Shown here: piece after piece, positions 24,059-33,914 of the stretch | How the letters are laid out: every line of letters begins with the position of its first letter | Position numbering within the stretch: the stretch's first letter is position 1 | From: Aquilaria yunnanensis | Lineage: Eukaryota; Streptophyta; Magnoliopsida; Malvales; Thymelaeaceae | NCBI GenBank assembly: GCA_039654915.1 | Contig: CM077593.1 | Location: forward strand, 57,976,501 to 58,040,500 | DNA: 64,000 nt | Direction: 5' to 3' | Notes under the pieces: generated by a model | What the model saw: the letters and a program-made list of their open reading frames with translations, nothing else | What the model was told of the DNA's origin: nothing | The model's database searches: none | Program-made: the position numbers and the translations under genes

Positions 24059-24064
24059 CACGTG
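24059..24064 (+). promoter_or_regulatory. G-box upstream of the E2 antisense gene
   Basis: CACGTG in the context TTGACACGTGGC lies about 130 bases upstream of the TATA box. E3 has the same motif at 38963-38968, E4 has CACGTG near 55427-55432, and A has CACGTC. In plants this is a bZIP/bHLH binding core; its use here is inferred. Confidence 0.5.
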
Positions 24065-24194
24065 GCTTCTTGCCACTGGAGGAGAGGCGCGTCATTTACA
24101 GAGGGCGCGCCTTTTCGGGTGCAGCGGGCAGTTACGGCGACGGTTCGCCTCCAATGGGTACTTATGATGTTTTTTCGGTTACCCACCTTTGGCC

Positions 24195-24202
24195 TATAAA
24201 TA
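24195..24202 (+). promoter_or_regulatory. TATA box of the E2 antisense gene
   Basis: TATAAATA in the context GGCCTATAAATAGCCC lies 288 bases upstream of the ATG at 24490. It is conserved in position and context in A, E3 (TATATATA at 39098-39105) and E4 (55321-55328, minus). Confidence 0.75.
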
Positions 24203-24489
24203 GCCCATTCTATCATAAGTCCCACTTACTGTTTTTCTGCTCTTTTTCTGCTCTGCCCTCTGTTCTTGCGTTTTATCTTGCTTTCTGTGGCGGAGCTTCT
24301 TTAATCAGAGCTTTTTCCAACCAACTTTCACGACGGCGTCCTCCGGCAAATCTTTTGGTGGGTTTTGATTTCCAGAGTACTTGATTCCTCTGTTTTTCTG
24401 AGTTTTTCTGGAAAACTGCTGTTTTTTCCAAACTCGTCTTCTGAGTTTTTTCTGGAAACTATTTTCTTTTCCATCTCAAACTCTTTTTC

Positions 24490-26838
24490 ATGTCTGCGAT
24501 GCCTGTTCCCGAGAGCTGGAAACCTCTTCTGGCCCATCCTTGCTGTACCACCCCCGAAAAACTAGAGAGGTGGAAGAAAAAATTCTTTCTTCCGTCTTAC
24601 GCTGTGACCAGACTGCCTCGTTCTAGCCATTTTGCTTTTTCAAACCGTGGCGACGAGGTTACCGTCTTCCGAGCCCAACTGAAGGCCGGTCTTCGGTATC
24701 CTCCCCCGAAGGTGGTTTGCGAGTTCTGCCAATTCCATGGCATTGCTGTGAACCAGCTTCCCCCGAACGCGTACTGCTACTTTAACGCCTACCTCTGCAT
24801 GTGTGGCGTGTTCGGGATAGAGCCCCACTTCATCATTTTCATGCAGTACTACAAGCTCTATGTGGTCCCGAAGGGTGGCTTCTATTTCCTGCTACCTCGG
24901 GGATCCGGGAGCAAAAAATTCACCTTCACCTTCGACACGAAGGACAGCTGGCGGGGGTGGCAGCCTAAGTTCTTTTTCCTCAAGGTGGATAAGAACTGGT
25001 CTGATGTCCCGACCAGGTGGGCTCAGGGAGTGCTGAACGCAGACGTCGTCGATCCGAGGATGCTGCTGACCCCACCGTTGGCTTCCGTGTTCGCGGATTT
25101 CGACGCCCGCATTCGGGCAGTCGCTGACTGGGCTCCCGAGGTCTCTCCTCGTGCTCTTTACCCCTTTCCTATCAACTGGAGGTTGATGACCGAAGAAGTC
25201 CTTCGGGAGCTGAAAGTGGTTAAGGAGCACGTGACTGACCTCAATATGCCCGCTCCCGCCATCGCCGGGAAAGACTCCTGGCTGGTCAAGCTCCTTAAGG
25301 GGGAGACTTCTTTCGAAACTTTTACCGAAAGTGAGTAATCTTCCATCCCTTTATACTTTTTCCTCGGACTTACGCTGATATTTCTTCTCTTTTTCAGAGA
25401 TGGGCGATGGGGCTGCCGCTTATTACAAGGCCCTCTTTTCTGGCCAAGTGGAGAAGGGGGAGCAAACAAAGAAGGCGGCTTCCCGAAGAAGGAAGACGAC
25501 AGGGGCGGGACCCTCGGCGAAGCGAGTTAGGAAAACTCTCCAGTCTCCTCAGCCAGAGCTTTTGGAAGAAGAAGCTGGCGAAGACGCTGGTCTTGTTGAA
25601 ATTCCACCGGCCGAGGTCCCCGCTACTTCCGCCGAGGTGCCTCTTCCCGACCTCGAGGCCCCCAGAAACACTGTAGTGGTAGAAGTACCCACCGCCGAGG
25701 AGCGGTACCGGCAGAAGGGTAAGGGTCTTTCTTCCGAGGGGCCCGAGGATTCCGAGGACACTGTCTCCGAGGTTCCTCCAGGTATGTCTTTAGCCGAAGT
25801 TCAGCTCCTTTTCTTTTCGCGAATTTTTCTTTTGCTCCTAACTTCCTTCTCACTTTCAGGGGAATCTCTTACTGTTGGCTGGAGGGCCATTCATGAGAGG
25901 AAACGGGCCCTGCGTAATGCCACAATCCCTGAGGGGAAGATCCCCTTGGAGCCCTTTTGGACAATTACGGAGGATATGAATCTGTTCTCCGACGATTGTC
26001 CGAAGATGACCAAAGAGATTTGGAAGGGGATGACCACTGATGCCTCCTTCCGGGCCATTGCGGCGGCTCACCCGGGGGATAATACCCTCGCCGCAAAAGT
26101 CACCGAGCATGCTGCTCAGGTATAGTCTTTACACTTTTTTCCTCAATTTTCTAAGTGTTTAGACTTGTACTAACCTGGACTTTTGCCTTGCCGTAGCTGC
26201 TGGAGTACGCTGGTTATCTCCGAGTTCGGGTGGCCAGACAGGCTGCCTCCAAGGATGCGACTTCGCGGGAACTTACTGAAGCGAAGGCTTCTCTTGCGAA
26301 GGTGATCGCCAGCAACAAGCAGCTGACAGCGGATTGTTCTCAGCAACTTGCTGCCGTTCGGGAGGAGTTCTCGAAGAAAAGAGAAGAACTTGAAAAGGAC
26401 TCCTCCCGGAAGATTTCCGACCTCGGCGACCAAGTAAAGGAGCTGCTTGCCGCCAATGAAGATCTTGTCAAGGACAAGGCTGTTTCCGACAGTCTTGCGT
26501 CGAGTTTGACGGACGAGAACGCTGCTCTTCAAGCCGAGGTCGAGGCTCTGAAGAAGGAGTCCGGAGAGATGTTGGGGATAAGTGAGCTCGAGGAGGAGGT
26601 TGCTGAGCTGAGGGACGAGGTCAATGTCCTTGGCATTCAAAAACGTACTTCTGACGACATGGCCAAGGTCGCCTTTCAGGACGGCTTCTGCCTCGCTCGG
26701 CACCAGGTGCTGCAGAGGTTCCCAGATTTGGACCTCTCTTTTCTGGAGGGCCTAAATATTCCTGAGGGACCTCGGTGGCAGTGGTCCCGGGTCGAGCATC
26801 TGAAGCTTCCTGGTCTTCGTCCACCCGGCTCTCCCTAG
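24490..26838 (+). CDS. Antisense gene of Tat element E2, four exons, 708 aa
   Basis: The exons are 24490-25330, 25398-25781, 25860-26119 and 26197-26838. Spliced, they give one frame of 708 codons plus stop. Exon 1 (about residues 1-280) carries the conserved blocks CCTTPEKLERWKKKFFLPSY, CEFCQFHGIAVNQLPPN, GFYFLLPRGSGSKKF and FPINWRLMTEEVLREL. It resembles the plant domain usually annotated as putative gypsy-type transposon or transposase (from memory, not searched). Exon 2 is acidic with a basic KKAASRRRK stretch that could be a nuclear signal. Exon 3 holds FWTITEDMNLFS and EHAAQ. Exon 4 is a long coiled coil (about residues 480-640) ending with FQDGFCLARHQVLQRF and LNIPEGPRW. Related but broken genes occur at the same place in A, E3 and E4. 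The start could also be the second Met (MPVPESW), which is the start used in A and E3. The biochemical role is unknown. Confidence 0.85.
25331..25397 (+). other. Intron 1 of the E2 antisense gene
   Basis: This 67-base intron runs GTGAGT...TTTTTCAG. Its removal joins ACCGAAA to AGATGGGC and keeps the frame. Matching introns exist in A (7636-7703) and E4 (54118-54188). Confidence 0.85.
25782..25859 (+). other. Intron 2 of the E2 antisense gene
   Basis: This 78-base intron runs GTATGT...TTTCAG and is T-rich. It has no stop and a length divisible by three, so in E2 it could be retained. In E3 the matching intron (40644-40731) is 88 bases long, not divisible by three, and differs in sequence, which supports a true intron. 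Confidence 0.8.
26120..26196 (+). other. Intron 3 of the E2 antisense gene
   Basis: This 77-base intron runs GTATAG...GCCGTAG, with a branch-point-like CTAAC near 26170. It contains an early stop in the upstream frame. Splicing joins GCTGCTCAG to CTGCTGGAG. Confidence 0.85.
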
Positions 26839-27596
26839 TTTGCTTTAGGGCTCCTCTTATTTTTCTCCTTCGTGCTCCTTCTTTGGACACTTCTTTTGTA
26901 AGGCAGCTTTTGCTCTAAATGAACAATCTTTTCGGCTAAGTCCTTTCTTGCAAGTTTCTTTATTTCCATTGTCCCGAACACGTTCGCTCCAAGAGACTTT
27001 CGGAAAACCTGCAACCAAAGAAACTTTTTACCTTCCTTTGTCCCGAGCATGCTCGCTCAAGAGACTTTCTGGAAAATTTGCAAAAATTTGGCTAAGTCTT
27101 TTGCAGGCTTTTTGTTTCCTTTTATCCCGAACATGTTCGCTCAAGGGCCTTCGGAAAATCTTTAGCCAAATTTTTCTGTCTTCCTATTGTCCCGAGCATA
27201 TTTGCTCAAAAGGACTTAGGAAAATCTTCACGAGATTGCTCATTCCCTTTTTCCCGAGCACGTTCGCTCAAGGGTGTTCGGAAATTACCTCTGCTTTTGT
27301 TTTGGCGTGTATTTTTGCGAGATTCTTGCTTTCCCTTTCTCCCGAGCATGTTCGCTCAAGGGTGTTCGGAAAATTTTCTCTGCACTGATTATGCTGAGTA
27401 CCTTTGCAAGATTCTTGTTTCCCATTTTTCCCGAGCATAGTGGCTCAAGGGGCTTCGGGAAGTCACAACCGCTTTTTTCGTGGCGAGCACCTTCGCGGAA
27501 ATCTGTCTTGGACAATTTTGGTATACTTGAAAATTTTTCTCAAAACCATTCTGTACTTAGAATATTTCTTGTACAACATACTTCTTCCGCTCAACC
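26839..27596. repeat. Seven-copy stem-loop array between convergent genes of E2
   Basis: Seven copies of a motif like TCCCGAGCACGTTCGCTCAA start near 26972, 27041, 27125, 27190, 27252, 27340 and 27429. Spacing is about 62-89 bases, and a (T)TTCGGAAAA-type block follows most copies. GAGC...GCTC and the outer CCC...GGG can pair; the third copy contains the palindrome CGAACATGTTCG. The array lies between the stop of the antisense gene and the stop of gag-pol, so it may form both 3' UTRs. No ORF was seen. Confidence 0.75.
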
Positions 27597-30500
27597 TTAG
27601 GCGTAGAATTTTTTCAAGGCATCTGAATGCCAAGTGTTTTTCAATTCTACGCCTTCGGCGTCGCCAAGCTTGTACACGCCTTTTCGTACTTCGGCGAGAA
27701 CCAGATAAGGTCCTTCCCAATTTGCGCGAAGTACTCCGTGAGATGGCCTTCGGGGTGCGAAGTCAGCCTTTCGGAGAACGAGGTCTCCTTTTTTGATTTC
27801 TTTTGGCCTGGCTTTTAAGTTGATAGCCGCGGCCACTCTTTGCTGGAAAGCTTTTCTTCTCAGCTCGGCTATTTCTCTGTGTTCGGCCACAAGGTCGAGC
27901 TTGGTTCTCAGACCGAGGTCGTTTCCGCCTTCATCAAATACTTGCACCCGTATTGAAGGCTGAACTATCTCTATTGGGATAATGGCCTCTGTTCCGAAGA
28001 CGAGTGAGAAGGGAGTTTCCCCTGTGGCTTTTCGTGGCGTCGTTCGGTAGCTCCACAATACACTTTGGAGTTCTCCTGGCCATTTCCCCTTGGCTTCCCC
28101 AAGTCTCTTTTTCAGGCCGTCTTTTATGGTCCTGTTTGATACTTCCACCTGCCCATTGCTTTGGGGGTGAGCTACTGGGGCGAAGTGCATCTTTATCCCG
28201 AGGTCGCTGATGAATTCCTGGAATCCTTTGTCTATGAACTGGGATCCATTATCAGCTACTAGTACCCTCGGTATGCCAAACCTGCATACGATGTTTTTCC
28301 AAACGAACTTCTGCACTTCTTTTGCCGAGATAGTCGCTAGTGGTTCTGCCTCTACCCACTTTGAGAAATAGTCCACTGCTACCACGCAGAATTTCACGCC
28401 TCCGGGCGCTGTGGGGAGTGGCCCAATGAGGTCTATACCCCAGACTGCGAAGGGCCAAGGATAGTCTGCCGACGTTACCATTTCCGAGGGTATCCTCTGG
28501 ATTTTTGCATGTCTCTGGCAACTACCGCACTTCTGGACGAACTGTCTTGCGTCCTTTCTCAGGGTAGGCCAGAAGTATCCTTGGCGGAGTATCACTGCTG
28601 CAAGGGCATCAGTTCCAACGTGCGAGCCGCACATGCCTTCGTGGACTTCTTCGAGGACCATCTCAGTATCCTCTTCGCCCACACATCTCTGCAGCGGATT
28701 TGCATATCCTTGCCGATATAACTCTTCACCAATCAAGAAGAATCTTCCGGCACGTCTTCGCAGTCTTGCAGCATTGCCGGCGTCTTCGGGAAGCTCATTC
28801 TCTGCGAGGTATCTCTTTATGGGGTCCTTCCACCCCATTCCCGAGGTCGTTACGCTTAGCACGGAGATGCTTGGATGGTCTAGCACCTCGGTGTATGTTT
28901 TGGACTTTGCTAAGCAATCTGCCTCAGTGTTATTCCGCCGGGGTACATTTTCGATCCGTACGGCGTCAAACTCTTGGATGAGATTTCTTACCAGCTCGTG
29001 GTATTTTGCCAAGATGGGGTCCTTCGCCCCATAATCTCCTGCCGTCTGCCGAACTACCAGCTGGGAATCGCTGTGAGCCCTTAAGCTTCTCACGCCAATC
29101 TTTCTGGCCAAGCGTAATCCCGCTATGAGGGCTTCATACTCAGCCACATTATTGGTGACGTTGAAGCTGAACTTGATAGCCTTCATCACCTCTAGGCCTT
29201 CGGGTCCTCTGATAACTATTCCAGCTCCCTGGTGTTCGGACCCCGAGGCTCCGTCAACATGCAAGGTCCATTCTGGCTCCCCTTCTTTCGGATCTGAGTG
29301 GTTCTCCTCAGTGGTGGGTATTTCGGCGATAAAATCTGCCAATGCTTGGGCTTTTATGGCCTTTCGAGGCTCATACGTGATTTCGTGTTCGCCAAGCTCT
29401 ATGCACCACTTGGAGAGCCTTCCCGAATGATCAACTCTCTTCATGACATCCCGTAGTGGTAGACTACTTCGGACGATGATGGGGTGAGCCTGGAAATATG
29501 GTCGCAGCCTTCTTCCTGCAAGCACCAAGGCGTATATAGCTTTTTGAAGCAAAGGGTACCTGACTTCGGCGCCATGCAGGGACTTGCTGACATAGTAGAC
29601 CGGCCATTGTTTCGGCCCTTCTTCCTTTATCAGGACCGAGCTCACGGCCTTTTCTGTGACGGCGAGGTATAGTACAAGGGGTTCTCCCTCCCGAGGTTGC
29701 CGCAGAGTCGGCAGGCTGGCCAGGTAGACTTTGAGTTCTTCCCAGGCCTTTTGGCAATCTCCTTCCCAGAGATGATTGTTTCTTCCGAGGTCGCCTTCCA
29801 TCTTTGCTGCCTTTGTGAGGACTTTGAAGAAAGGTCTACACCTATCTCCGTACCTGGAAATAAACCTGCTCAGAGAGGTTATTCTTCCGGTTAGTCTCTG
29901 CACGTCTTTCACTGTGGCAGGAGTTCGGAACTCAAGCAGAGCCTTAATCTTCTCAGGATTGGCGTCGATGCCTCTTTCGGATACCATGTACCCAAGGAAT
30001 TTTCCCGACGCCACCCCGAACATACACTTCTCGGGGTTAAGGCGAATCCCGAAGGCTCTGAGCTTTTGGAAGGTTTCCTCCAAATCTGCAACGTGGTAGC
30101 CGGGCAGCTTGCTTTTTACTATCATATCGTCAACATATACTTCCATGTTTCTCCCCATTTGGTCTTTAAAGACCTTGTTCATCAGTCTCTGGTAGGTGGC
30201 TCCTGCATTTTTCAGCCCGAAGGGCATTCTTATATAGCAGTACGTTCCTCCCTCGGTGATGAAGGCAGTTTTCTCTTCATCTTCCGGGTCCATCCTTATC
30301 TGATGGTAGCCGCTGAAGGCATCTAGGAAGCTCAGGAGCCCGTATTCGGCCGTTGAATCTACCAGTTGATCTATTGGCGGGAGGGGAAATGAGTCTTTCG
30401 GGCAAGCATCGTTCAAGTTTCTGAAATCAATGCACATCCGGAGTTTGCTGCTACCTTCTTTTGTGGCGATGACCACGTTGCTTAACCATTCGGGGTATTT

Positions 30501-33095
30501 GACCTCCCTGATAACTTCAGCATCCAATAGGCGCTGGACTTCGGTTTTCACAAAGTTGCTTTTGTGGGCTGAGATGCTTCGTTTCTTTTGCCTGACAGGT
30601 TTTGCTTCCGGGCTTACTTTGAGGCTGTGCTGTATTATGCCAGGGTTCACTCCTGGCATGTCTTTCGGCGAGTAGGCAAACAGATCTTTATTTTTTAGCA
30701 GAAAGGATACAAGATTTTCCTTATCACCTTTGGCCAAGCTCTTCCCTATTCGGGTAGATTGTCCTGGGACAAGATCTACTGCTTCCGTTTCTGCTTCTGG
30801 GGGATCTCCTTCTTTGCCTTTCTCCTGCGCCTTTGCCTCCACCGTTTGTGTAGAGCTGTTTGCCGGAGCCTTTCGTGTTTTTACAAACACCTTTCTTACC
30901 TCGGCTTGGTCGATGAAGACCTCTGCATCTCCATCCTTGGTGGCGAATGTGACAGTCAAGTACTTCACATCGGGGCGAATGTGCAGGTTCCCCTGAGTCT
31001 GCCTTCCAAGGATGGCGTTGTACGAAGACGGGACATCCATGACGATGAATCTTGTCATTGTGGACGCGTACAACTCAGCTGCTCCGTCTACCGAAGTGCC
31101 TTTCATCATCAAAGGGAGGTCGATCCATCCGAGGACGGGTAGTTCGGATGGCCCAACGCCGAAGGTGGGCGTGGTGACAGGTTTCAGCTCGCTGCTGGTG
31201 ATGCCCAGGCTCGGCAGTAAGTGCGAGAATAGGACGTCAGCATTTGAGCCATCATCAAGCAACACTCTCTTGACGTCCCAGTTCCCTATTCTCGCCATTA
31301 TCAGCAGCGGGTCGTCGTGGGGGAAGACGACAGTGGAGCCATCTTTGCGAGCCAATTTCTTTGATGGACTTTGATACTCCATAACAGCAATTTCTCTGGC
31401 CTTCCGCTTTCTTTCCGAGGATGGGAGCCCCGTGGTGATGGTTTGGATGACCCCTACTGGAGGTGGAAGGCGCCTTTTTGGACTTCTGTTTCTCCGCCTG
31501 TCGGAGTCATAGTCCTCGTTTTCGGCCCTCTCTTCCTCCTCTTTTCTGCCTTTAGGGGAGGGCATCCGCAGATACTTGCGAAGTTGGCCCTGTTTGATCA
31601 GCGACTCTATGTACTTCTTCAGCTGGAAGCAGTCTTCGGTGTCATGACCGTGGTCGCGATGAAACTGGCAGAACTTCTTGGCATTCTTCTTATTATCGGC
31701 GGCCATGGCCTTTGGCCGCCGAATCTGCGTCCCTTGCCTCTCCAGCGCCATGAGAATGTTGGTCCGTGTCGTGCTCAAGGGTGTGAAACTTTGAGGTTTC
31801 TTTCCTCGCATTCGCCGTGGTCGACCTGTGTGTTCAGAAAGATACCGAGCTTGCTGGCTGGACCCTTCGGCGCGGTGATGATCAGACTTCGGCCCCGCCA
31901 TCCTCAATTCCTCGGCTGTCATGTGCTGCTCTGCCCTTCGGTAAAATTCTCCGAGGGTCTCCGGGGGGTCCTTTGAGAACTCGTAGAACAGCTGTGAGTC
32001 ACGCCGAAGGCCCCGTGTCATAGCGAGGATGCGGATTTCGGGCCGGAAGTCCGGGACGCTGAGTGCTTCCCTGTTGAATCGTTCGACATAGTCTCGGATC
32101 GTCTCTCCGTTTCTCTGCTCTATGTCGAACATCTGTACAGGCATTTTGGCCGTCGGCCTGCTCCCAATGAACTGCTGGGTGAAGGCTGTGGACAACTCCT
32201 GAAACTCAGTGATAGTCCCTGGGGGCAACGAATTGTACCATGCTGTTGCTGGGCCCGTGAGGGTGACTTCAAAGCATTTGCACATGGTAGCGTCATCAGC
32301 TCCGTGCATTATCATGCTCCGCCTGTACTTCGTCAGATGGGCCTGTGGATCAGTCCGGCCATCATAGATCTCCAGCCTAGGCACTCTGAAGTCGCCTGGC
32401 ATAGCTGCCTCAACGACGGTGCGAATAAACGGGGAGCCATCTTCGCATAACGCCCCCGACAGCCTGTCCCAAACGGGTTTTCTGGTCACTTGCTTTTCCA
32501 CTCTGTCCAGCCGTGCCAATATCCTTTCCATAAGCGCAGTGGTGCTAGGACCATTTTCGCGGGAGGGTGATCGACGGCGCCTTTTCGGGGAGCGAGTTCG
32601 GCGCGGAGGGGTCAGGGCCCTCACCTCAGGCGACGAACTGCTTCGCTGTGAGACTCTCGGTCGCTTGGACCCGGTTTGTCCCACAGGCCGTTTCCCGAGG
32701 GCTATATCTTCTGTGGATGATTCTCCGCGAGGATCTCCACTTTCTGAACTGCGGTGTGTAGACTTGGGGCTTCTCTCCCGAGGGCGTGTTGATGAGGAGG
32801 GTTTCTGGGCCTGCGACTGCTGTGGCCATCTTCGGTCGATCTGCTGAGTCATTTCAGCAACGACCGAGCGCTGAAAGTCCCTCAAGAAGCTCATGGTGAT
32901 TACCAGAGGGCGGTCCTCCTCGGGCGTAGAAGTCTCTGGGAGTGTCTGCTCAGCAGCCGGTTGTATCTCAGGCGCGGACGAGGACCTTGGGAGTCCCTTG
33001 TCCTTAGAACGCCGAGTCTCAACGACGGCAATCTGCGAGCGGGTTCCCACAGACGGCGCCAAATGATGGCCCAGGGCCTCATCGTTGTGAGTCAT
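27597..33095 (-). CDS. Gag-pol polyprotein of Tat element E2, 1832 aa, intact
   Basis: A single open frame of 1832 codons. Gag covers about residues 1-560. It has an Arg/Ser-rich region near 90-180, a core with LTGPATAWYNSLPPG near 280-300 and a C-H-H-C motif (CQFHRDHGHDTEDC) near 476. The aspartic protease has LLDDGS near 611. RT spans about 870-1060 with YVDD near 984, followed by the RT-linked RNase H to about 1200. A second RNase H starts with HVDGASG near 1275 and has HSDSQL. Integrase has the zinc finger ending CGSCQRHA near 1523, WGIDLIGP near 1551, ADNGSQF near 1613, then SNGQVEVSNRT, and it ends KNTWHSDALKKFYA. The two RNase H domains define the Tat lineage. The ATG lies 32 bases inside the 5' LTR; a later Met (MSFLRDF) is a possible alternative start. 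All catalytic motifs I know are present. Confidence 0.95.
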   Translation of the reverse strand: MTHNDEALGHHLAPSVGTRSQIAVVETRRSKDKGLPRSSSAPEIQPAAEQTLPETSTPEEDRPLVITMSFLRDFQRSVVAEMTQQIDRRWPQQSQAQKPSSSTRPRERSPKSTHRSSESGDPRGESSTEDIALGKRPVGQTGSKRPRVSQRSSSSPEVRALTPPRRTRSPKRRRRSPSRENGPSTTALMERILARLDRVEKQVTRKPVWDRLSGALCEDGSPFIRTVVEAAMPGDFRVPRLEIYDGRTDPQAHLTKYRRSMIMHGADDATMCKCFEVTLTGPATAWYNSLPPGTITEFQELSTAFTQQFIGSRPTAKMPVQMFDIEQRNGETIRDYVERFNREALSVPDFRPEIRILAMTRGLRRDSQLFYEFSKDPPETLGEFYRRAEQHMTAEELRMAGPKSDHHRAEGSSQQARYLSEHTGRPRRMRGKKPQSFTPLSTTRTNILMALERQGTQIRRPKAMAADNKKNAKKFCQFHRDHGHDTEDCFQLKKYIESLIKQGQLRKYLRMPSPKGRKEEEERAENEDYDSDRRRNRSPKRRLPPPVGVIQTITTGLPSSERKRKAREIAVMEYQSPSKKLARKDGSTVVFPHDDPLLIMARIGNWDVKRVLLDDGSNADVLFSHLLPSLGITSSELKPVTTPTFGVGPSELPVLGWIDLPLMMKGTSVDGAAELYASTMTRFIVMDVPSSYNAILGRQTQGNLHIRPDVKYLTVTFATKDGDAEVFIDQAEVRKVFVKTRKAPANSSTQTVEAKAQEKGKEGDPPEAETEAVDLVPGQSTRIGKSLAKGDKENLVSFLLKNKDLFAYSPKDMPGVNPGIIQHSLKVSPEAKPVRQKKRSISAHKSNFVKTEVQRLLDAEVIREVKYPEWLSNVVIATKEGSSKLRMCIDFRNLNDACPKDSFPLPPIDQLVDSTAEYGLLSFLDAFSGYHQIRMDPEDEEKTAFITEGGTYCYIRMPFGLKNAGATYQRLMNKVFKDQMGRNMEVYVDDMIVKSKLPGYHVADLEETFQKLRAFGIRLNPEKCMFGVASGKFLGYMVSERGIDANPEKIKALLEFRTPATVKDVQRLTGRITSLSRFISRYGDRCRPFFKVLTKAAKMEGDLGRNNHLWEGDCQKAWEELKVYLASLPTLRQPREGEPLVLYLAVTEKAVSSVLIKEEGPKQWPVYYVSKSLHGAEVRYPLLQKAIYALVLAGRRLRPYFQAHPIIVRSSLPLRDVMKRVDHSGRLSKWCIELGEHEITYEPRKAIKAQALADFIAEIPTTEENHSDPKEGEPEWTLHVDGASGSEHQGAGIVIRGPEGLEVMKAIKFSFNVTNNVAEYEALIAGLRLARKIGVRSLRAHSDSQLVVRQTAGDYGAKDPILAKYHELVRNLIQEFDAVRIENVPRRNNTEADCLAKSKTYTEVLDHPSISVLSVTTSGMGWKDPIKRYLAENELPEDAGNAARLRRRAGRFFLIGEELYRQGYANPLQRCVGEEDTEMVLEEVHEGMCGSHVGTDALAAVILRQGYFWPTLRKDARQFVQKCGSCQRHAKIQRIPSEMVTSADYPWPFAVWGIDLIGPLPTAPGGVKFCVVAVDYFSKWVEAEPLATISAKEVQKFVWKNIVCRFGIPRVLVADNGSQFIDKGFQEFISDLGIKMHFAPVAHPQSNGQVEVSNRTIKDGLKKRLGEAKGKWPGELQSVLWSYRTTPRKATGETPFSLVFGTEAIIPIEIVQPSIRVQVFDEGGNDLGLRTKLDLVAEHREIAELRRKAFQQRVAAAINLKARPKEIKKGDLVLRKADFAPRRPSHGVLRANWEGPYLVLAEVRKGVYKLGDAEGVELKNTWHSDALKKFYA

Positions 33096-33914
33096 GATGA
33101 CTGTTGAGGAGACTTCTAGGAGGAAGAACGCCTGGAAGGTGGATCGCCTCTAGGAGAGTACCTGGAAAACTGGGAAATAGGGTTAGGAGGCCCCCGGAGT
33201 GTTTTTCCGGGGGGGGAGCCTCCGACGCCCAAGTCAGTGGTGGCCGGAAGAAGGAGAAAGTCACTAGCTCAAAGAGAAAGGCAGAAAAGTCTCGCCTGGT
33301 CTTTTCTCAGAGTATGGGAGCTGTATCTCCGGCCTGCCAACCTCCTGTCAAGTATTTATTTCCTGTATATATAGGAATACCTAGCCCGTTCAGATCATGA
33401 CACGTGTGCGGTCGGATGCTCCTGAACGTCTGGGCGTAGGGGACAGATAGTTGGTAACTAGATGGCCTCGAGCCTTGTGCTGAGACGGGCCATGATATGA
33501 TTCTGATGGCGTCTGCGCGTCAGGGCGACTTTTTACGTCTGTGGTGGGACGTGTCAGAGGCTTCCTTAAATGCTTCCTTAAATGCGCCTGCCGTACTCCC
33601 GAGGTCCCTGGGCGAGGTCGTCCTCTAGTTCGGACAGAGCCTCTTCGGGAAGCCTACCCTCAGTTCGGGGGTTCCGCCTTCGGGGATATCATATTTGGGC
33701 AGCAATGTTCTGGTGCCACTTTTCCGAAGGCGCGTTGTTCACAACCTTGGGGGGCGAATGGAGTCCTCAAGTTTTACTGGCGTGCCGAGGCTCGGAGCTC
33801 TCAGGCTATCTCCCGAGGTGCATGATTCCACCTATTCCCGGGAAGCGCCAGTTCTTCCGGCCGTTGTTGTGGCAGGGTATTCGGCCAGATTGAGGCGACA
33901 GCCTTTGGCTATCA
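33064..33914 (-). repeat. 5' LTR of E2
   Basis: This 851-bp LTR runs TGATAGCC (33914) to CCATCA (33064). The G-box CACGTG is at 33401-33406 (kept here, lost in the 3' LTR). The TATA region lies near 33366-33373 (TATATATA). Primer-binding site TGGCGCCGTCTGTGGGA follows two bases inside. Confidence 0.93.

Larger units (their letters stand above)
22782..33914 (-). mobile_element. Complete Tat-type Ty3/gypsy element E2, TSD GTTGG
   Basis: The element is 11133 bp long and is flanked by GTTGG at 22777-22781 and 33915-33919. On the minus strand it has a 5' LTR (33914-33064), primer-binding site, an 1832-codon gag-pol, a stem-loop array, the antisense gene, 3' noncoding DNA, a polypurine tract and a 3' LTR (23649-22782). 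It sits in the integrase region of copia B, whose frame resumes at GYPKETKGYYFYN. All coding parts look intact, so it may be autonomous. Confidence 0.96.

Noticed and set aside
24490..26838. A host gene captured by E2 or a cut-and-paste transposase
   Set aside because: The gene is present at the same place in four diverged Tat copies, so it belongs to the family. No DDE or other catalytic motif was seen despite the transposase label commonly given to this domain.
26972..27460. A CRISPR-like array
   Set aside because: The context is a plant retrotransposon; repeats are imperfect, spacers are related to each other, and no cas genes exist.
27597..33095. Opposite-strand ORFs up to about 200 codons over E2 gag-pol
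   Set aside because: They mirror the polyprotein codons and show no conserved start or domain; high GC at third positions makes such shadows common.
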